Positions 13,883 to 17,303 of a DNA stretch of 17,303 nt are shown piece after piece. This stretch comes from JBDGRJ01 sp042218065 (lineage in GTDB: Bacteria; Patescibacteriota; Patescibacteriia; Magasanikbacterales; UBA922). Below the pieces are notes generated by a model. The model saw only the letters and a list, made by a program, of their open reading frames with translations, did not search any database and was not told where the DNA came from. The stretch covers positions 1 through 17,303 of the forward strand of contig JBDGRL010000094.1 in the NCBI GenBank assembly GCA_042218065.1. Reading direction: 5' to 3'. The translations under genes were made by a program, and so were the position numbers. Position 1 is the stretch's first letter. The number at the start of each line of letters is the position of its first letter.

Positions 13883-14953
13883 TTAATTTTGTCTCAAATA
13901 TTTTTTTATCCGCTTTCTACCTCTATGTAAATGAAGCTTTACCGCATTCTCTGATTTTTGCACAATCGTAGCAATCTCGCGAACCAACAGCTGATCAAAG
14001 TATTTCATTTTTATAATCTTCTCTTGGGTATCCGTCAAATTTTCCTTAATTGCTTCTTTTAATTTTTGATTGATAAAAGGATCATCATAATCCTGCAAGC
14101 ATGAAAAAAGATATTGAGGTAAATTATCTATGTTGACATCCGATTTCTTATCCTTATTTCGATAATGATTTACTAACAAATTATGGGCGACCCGCATTAG
14201 ATAAGTTTTATAAGAAGCATTGGTGATAGTAAAATTATCCAAATATCTAAAAGCCTTTAAAAAAGTATCTTGGGTCAACTCTTCCGCCGTATTCTGATCC
14301 GTACGATGGAAAAAATAATTATATACATCCTCCTTGTACTTTTTATACAATAGTTGAAATTTCTCAGGGTCCTCCTTCGCCTGTTGGATTAGTTCTTTGT
14401 CTTTCTTCCTATTTTTAAATCTTGTTCTGATAGGTTTAATCAAATACTCATCCAGCAGATCGGTAAATTTACTGCTTTGGTCAAATTCTAAATCATCTTC
14501 TCCAATCAACCACTTTGTAATAAAATCAGGTAACTTTTCCTGATGCTCAAGTTGATTTGAAAATAAATAATCAAAATTATACTTAAATTCACTTTTAATA
14601 TTCGAGCCCACAGATATTTCCACAAAATATTTTATAGAGTCATACTTATCTAAAATCGGGGCAAAAAACATTTCTTGTTTAAAATCTTCTCCAGACTTAG
14701 TGGTGTTTGTAATTGTGGCAGAAAAAGGTTCTTTCTTAGTCTTTATTGTAGACCACATATGTTGATAGAATTCACTACTCATATTTCCACCCCATAAATC
14801 CCCAGGTTTCTTACCGATTATCTCTGCTATAGAAAAACCGGTTTTTTTACTTACCTGCTTATTTGCATATCTAGCTATTCCATGTATATCAGTAATCAAA
14901 AAAGGGGTTTTTGCTGAATCAACTTTATTTTTTAAAACAGTATTGGATTTCAT
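13883..14953 (-). CDS. PAS-domain/ECF-type sigma-70 factor fusion
   Basis: 356 residues. An N-terminal PAS sensor (about 14-116) has FLITDIHGIARYANKQ, the KKTGFS..EIIGKKPGDLW helix region, then KSGEDFKQEMFFAPI. A linker (about 117-197) is rich in charged residues. Sigma region 2 (198-266) has AEELTQDTFLKAFRYLDNF and YLMRVAHNLLVNHYR. Region 4 (298-354) has LTDTQEKIIKMKYFDQLLVREIATIVQ, then SENAVKLHLHRGRKRIKKYL, a helix-turn-helix. Typical ECF sigma factors are about 180-200 residues and lack a PAS domain; most are held by an anti-sigma factor. Here the signal (redox, light, heme or small ligand) may act directly. No obvious cofactor-binding His or Cys is seen in the PAS. No anti-sigma gene is adjacent. 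It is followed by the ZIP-like transporter. Confidence 0.88.
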   Translation of the reverse strand: MKSNTVLKNKVDSAKTPFLITDIHGIARYANKQVSKKTGFSIAEIIGKKPGDLWGGNMSSEFYQHMWSTIKTKKEPFSATITNTTKSGEDFKQEMFFAPILDKYDSIKYFVEISVGSNIKSEFKYNFDYLFSNQLEHQEKLPDFITKWLIGEDDLEFDQSSKFTDLLDEYLIKPIRTRFKNRKKDKELIQQAKEDPEKFQLLYKKYKEDVYNYFFHRTDQNTAEELTQDTFLKAFRYLDNFTITNASYKTYLMRVAHNLLVNHYRNKDKKSDVNIDNLPQYLFSCLQDYDDPFINQKLKEAIKENLTDTQEKIIKMKYFDQLLVREIATIVQKSENAVKLHLHRGRKRIKKYLRQN

Positions 14954-14978
14954 TCGGTTTCTCTTTTATTAGATTTTT

Positions 14979-14987
14979 ATATTATCA
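14979..14987 (-). promoter_or_regulatory. Candidate extended -10 promoter of the sigma factor gene
   Basis: On the minus strand TGATAATAT (TG at 14986-14987, TAATAT at 14979-14984) forms an extended -10 about 26 bp before the ATG. No strong -35 is seen. The remaining bases up to 15138 are AT-rich, with no gene recognised. Confidence 0.35.
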
Positions 14988-15138
14988 GAAATAATTACAA
15001 GAGTCTAAAAAATTATATAAACAATTATTAAATTCAAAATAATTAATATTTTTTTCTACTGTCCTATTTGTCCCATTTTTTTGTTACAATACCTATGATT
15101 ACGAGGGGTTAATTCAGACAAAAATAAGCACCTTCGAA

Positions 15139-15423
15139 TTATACTCCAACTACCTTAGGGTCATTTGCTAAATCTTCATCCGAAATGGAAAATCTAATTA
15201 GGTCTATATCTCTTGGTTCTGCTTCAGCATCTACTCCTAGTTCCTAAGCAATAGTGCTCTAACAGCCCCTCCAGAATATCCATACTCTCCAGGTAACCTA
15301 AACCGTCTTCTGGTAGGCTTCCGGGTATTCTTTTTTAAACAGCTTCGCAATTTTAAGTTGCAGGGAGTTAGGTTGTTCAAATTCTCGTGTCTCTTTTTTA
15401 TTTATCTACTCTAAATCTTCCAT
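15139..15423 (-). pseudogene. Decayed nucleotidyltransferase-like gene
   Basis: Three pieces in successive frames form one continuous protein-like sequence. From the ATG at 15423 it reads MEDLE, TAG, then INKKETREFEQPNSLQLKIAKLFKKEYPEA. After a frame change come RLPGEYGYSGGAVRALLLRN. After another come ELGVDAEAEPRDIDLIRF and a stop at 15139-15141. The GGAVRALL followed by RDIDLI looks like the GG...DxD core of polymerase-beta-type nucleotidyltransferases. At least one amber and two frameshifts make it non-functional. Family assignment is by motif only. It is followed on the + side by a decayed phosphotransferase, and the two may once have been an operon. Confidence 0.5.
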
Positions 15424-15446
15424 ATTTTTTAATATTCTAAATAGAC

Positions 15447-15990
15447 CTAATTCACCTCAAATTTTAAGGAGTCAAATAATTTGTATAAGTAATTAATCTT
15501 TTTCCTTTGCTGTTCTATATTTTTAACATCAGATGCTGTAATATCTGCTGTAACCGTACCGATAATCCTTTCCATTAAACTAGCTCTCATTAAAGTATCA
15601 AAATTATCTATATCCATTTCTGAAGTAACTATTTCTTTCACTATCACTCAAAGGAGACTCAAAAGGTTCCGCATCTTCAGGCAAAAGTTCCATTATAAGC
15701 CAGTACTTATTTGGGCTTATTATCTCATAATCATATACATCAGGAGACGATATAATATTACTTTCATTCTTTTGGTTGAATCGCTTTAACGCTTCTGGCT
15801 CATCGGAAAAACGTGGATCATCATACAATTTCAGTACTGCATTTTTATCTTTATACTGACCCTTAAAAACTATATTTCGTGCCTTATCCTCCTCATAGTA
15901 CTTACCTATAGAAATGTTAGCTTCTATATTAAAATCTTTCTTATCTGCAACATCGCGACCCTATTGTGATATTTCTTCTGGTGATTTCAT
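15447..15990 (-). pseudogene. Decayed phosphotransferase/kinase-like gene
   Basis: An ATG at 15990 opens MKSPEEISQ, then TAG (15961-15963). The same frame continues as a kinase N-lobe-like stretch: KGQYKDKNAVLKLYDDPRF with a candidate ATP-site Lys, SDEPEALKRFNQ with a possible helix-C Glu, and KYWLIMELLPED as a hinge. It stops at 15604. An overlapping frame (15647 to 15447) carries a helical remainder (IVKEIVTSEMDIDNFDTLMRAS...), so a frameshift is likely near 15650. The catalytic HxDxxxxN lobe is absent. This resembles aminoglycoside-phosphotransferase or fructosamine-kinase-like enzymes, by pattern only. Confidence 0.5.
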
Positions 15991-16074
15991 TTTATAGGTT
16001 ATTTATAAGTAAAATTAAGAATTTCACGAAATTGTTTTAGCTTAATTTTTATTATAAAATAATTAACTTTATTT

Positions 16075-16094
16075 AAAAAGAAAAAGGCTTTTTC
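16075..16094 (-). terminator. Rho-independent-like terminator of the permease gene
   Basis: GAAAAAGGCTTTTTC (16080-16094) is an exact short inverted repeat. On the minus strand it is followed by TTTTT (16075-16079), and it starts 11 bp after the permease stop. The stem is mostly A-T, so strength is doubtful. Confidence 0.5.
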
Positions 16095-16104
16095 CTAGAT
16101 TAAA

Positions 16105-17265
16105 CTAAACCTCTTCTTTGCTATAACTCAACCATAACAACCAAAAGAAGACTATAGTAAACACCCCATTCAAAACAGCCTTAAAGTTTAGCTTTATCCT
16201 CTTCTCTACTATGGTTGCTTTTGCAGTCGGTATCAGATTAAACAAATCAAAGCCAAAATGAACTACCACACCGGTAACAACTGCGGCAATGAAGATGGTC
16301 AAAGATAAAATAACAGCGAAAGTTTTTCCGTAGTATTTTCTGTAGGCATCTACTATCGGAGGCACAATAAGGTCGGCATAAATGTAGCTGAGCACACTAC
16401 CGAAAGGCAGACCGTTGTTCCATAAGATAGCAGCAAAGGGAACATTCCCTACTGAACAAACAAAAGTAATAACTCCCACAACCGCACCTACCGCTGAAGT
16501 CCACACTATATACAAAGGAACACCCAACACAGCTTCTCCGCTAAACAACGACAACCATACTTGAGTGGGAACAAAAGCTCCTATAATACCGGCCAAGATA
16601 AACCCGATAATTATATCTTCATACAACATACTCCACTCTTTTAGCTGTTGTTTGGCCAGCCGTATCCATCCTGCTTTGGTAGTAAGATTATCCTTAATGC
16701 TTCTATATTCTTTACTCTCCTTCTCTGGTTCAAAACTGTCCCTACACTGCTTAGAGCAGAAATAATAAGTTTCGCCATCAACATCGATCTTATACTCCGC
16801 ACCTGTTGGCTGTACCTCCATCCCACACACCGGATCCTTTGCTTTTTTACCCCCAAGTGCATTCTCTCGGGCCTGCTCGATATATTTGTCAGGAATAAAT
16901 AATCTAAAGGCAGCCGCCATTAAAATGATAAGTATAGCTCCGCCAATAAAATCAGCTAATACAAACTGCCAGCCAAGCAACACCCACATCACTAGCCCGA
17001 TCTCAATAACCAAGTTGGTCGCGGCAAACATAAAAGCACCCAAAGATGCAGCGGCTGAAGCCCCTTTTTTGAATAGATTTTTAGCAGCAGCAATTGCACT
17101 AAACGAGCAAGAGGAGGAGACGAAACCAAAAAAAGAAGCAACCCCCAGCTCTTTTGGTCCCGCCCCCTTGAGGTGCTCTACTATCCTCTCTTTTGGAACC
17201 CAAGCTTCCACGGCTCCGGCAATAGTAAAGCCGAGCACGAGAGCCCACCATGTCTCCCAGGCCAT
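16105..17265 (-). CDS. ArsP/DUF318-type permease with internal YHS metal-binding domain
   Basis: 386 residues from the ATG at 17265 (MAWETWWALVLGFTIAGAVEAWV, the usual family start; a TTG two codons upstream is less likely). Two repeats of membrane helices each carry a conserved Cys: SSSCSFSA (Cys53) and FVCSVGNVPFAA (Cys270). Between them a cytoplasmic loop holds a YHS domain (about 144-182), DPVCGMEV with Cys147 and FCSKQC with Cys170 and Cys174. Relatives export organoarsenicals (ArsP) or are linked to metal and metalloid resistance. The YHS domain suggests soft-metal binding, perhaps copper, which nirK needs. The substrate is unproven. The stop is TAG, with a terminator-like hairpin beyond. 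The upstream promoter lies at or past the window edge. Confidence 0.85.
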   Translation of the reverse strand: MAWETWWALVLGFTIAGAVEAWVPKERIVEHLKGAGPKELGVASFFGFVSSSCSFSAIAAAKNLFKKGASAAASLGAFMFAATNLVIEIGLVMWVLLGWQFVLADFIGGAILIILMAAAFRLFIPDKYIEQARENALGGKKAKDPVCGMEVQPTGAEYKIDVDGETYYFCSKQCRDSFEPEKESKEYRSIKDNLTTKAGWIRLAKQQLKEWSMLYEDIIIGFILAGIIGAFVPTQVWLSLFSGEAVLGVPLYIVWTSAVGAVVGVITFVCSVGNVPFAAILWNNGLPFGSVLSYIYADLIVPPIVDAYRKYYGKTFAVILSLTIFIAAVVTGVVVHFGFDLFNLIPTAKATIVEKRIKLNFKAVLNGVFTIVFFWLLWLSYSKEEV

Positions 17266-17303
17266 TATCAAAGTCAGCCTGCCTGCTTCTAAGCTCTTAT
17301 CTA

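Noticed and set aside
975..15963. Three in-frame TAG codons (recombinase 975-977, nucleotidyltransferase-like near 15406-15408, phosphotransferase-like 15961-15963) suggesting UAG recoding
   Set aside because: Three intact genes (nirK, the ZIP-like gene and the permease) end with TAG at the family-expected place, one followed by a terminator-like hairpin. Two of the interrupted loci also carry frameshifts, so ordinary decay is simpler.
1..17303. CRISPR array, tRNA or rRNA genes
   Set aside because: No regularly spaced direct repeats, no cloverleaf-like segment with the T-loop GTTCRANNC consensus in context, and no rRNA-like stretch was recognised by reading; a tRNA or covariance-model search was not possible.

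Overview
The window is AT-rich bacterial DNA, most consistent with a small-genome member of the Candidate Phyla Radiation (Patescibacteria, probably Parcubacteria-like). This is an inference from gene content: a membrane-anchored copper nitrite reductase, a SUF operon without sufD, an oxygen-sensitive class III ribonucleotide reductase, short intergenic spaces and few Shine-Dalgarno sites. UGA ends conserved genes (sufS, the flavin reductase, dsbB), so the UGA=Gly lineages Gracilibacteria and Absconditabacteria are unlikely. A run of 100 N at 12332-12431 is a scaffold join inside nrdD.

Layout. 42-1205 (-): a serine site-specific recombinase interrupted by one in-frame amber codon. 1405-5293 (-): an Fe-S assembly operon read sufB, sufS, sufU, sufC, with a 190-bp nested palindrome between sufS and sufU. 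A second perfect hairpin fills the gap between sufB and a divergent FAD/NAD(P)H oxidoreductase (5403-6068, +). 6050-8643 (-): nirK, a DoxX-like membrane protein and a DsbB-like quinone:disulfide oxidoreductase. 8779-12610: an anaerobic ribonucleotide reductase locus in which the glycyl-radical segment of NrdD is a separate 72-aa gene next to the activase nrdG. The catalytic body lies about 1 kb away, and an AbrB/PIN toxin-antitoxin pair sits between them on the opposite strand. 12707-13246 (+): a short-chain dehydrogenase lacking its NAD-binding half. 13271-14953 (-): a PAS-domain/ECF-type sigma factor fusion followed by a ZIP-like metal transporter. 15139-15990 (-): two decayed genes resembling a nucleotidyltransferase and a phosphotransferase. 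16105-17265 (-): an ArsP/DUF318-type permease carrying a cytoplasmic YHS metal-binding domain.

How the parts fit. The window mixes oxygen- and metal-sensitive chemistry (Fe-S assembly, radical SAM activase, glycyl-radical enzyme) with envelope redox and metal functions (CuNIR, disulfide formation, metal transport). The most interesting system is the split class III reductase. The radical-bearing domain and its activase form one operon, and the catalytic body forms another. Both are preceded by almost the same 37-bp promoter-like sequence at nearly the same distance from the start codon, which suggests coordinated expression of two complementing subunits. The PAS-sigma fusion next to a metal transporter is a second candidate for a poorly described system, a one-protein sensor and transcription initiator.
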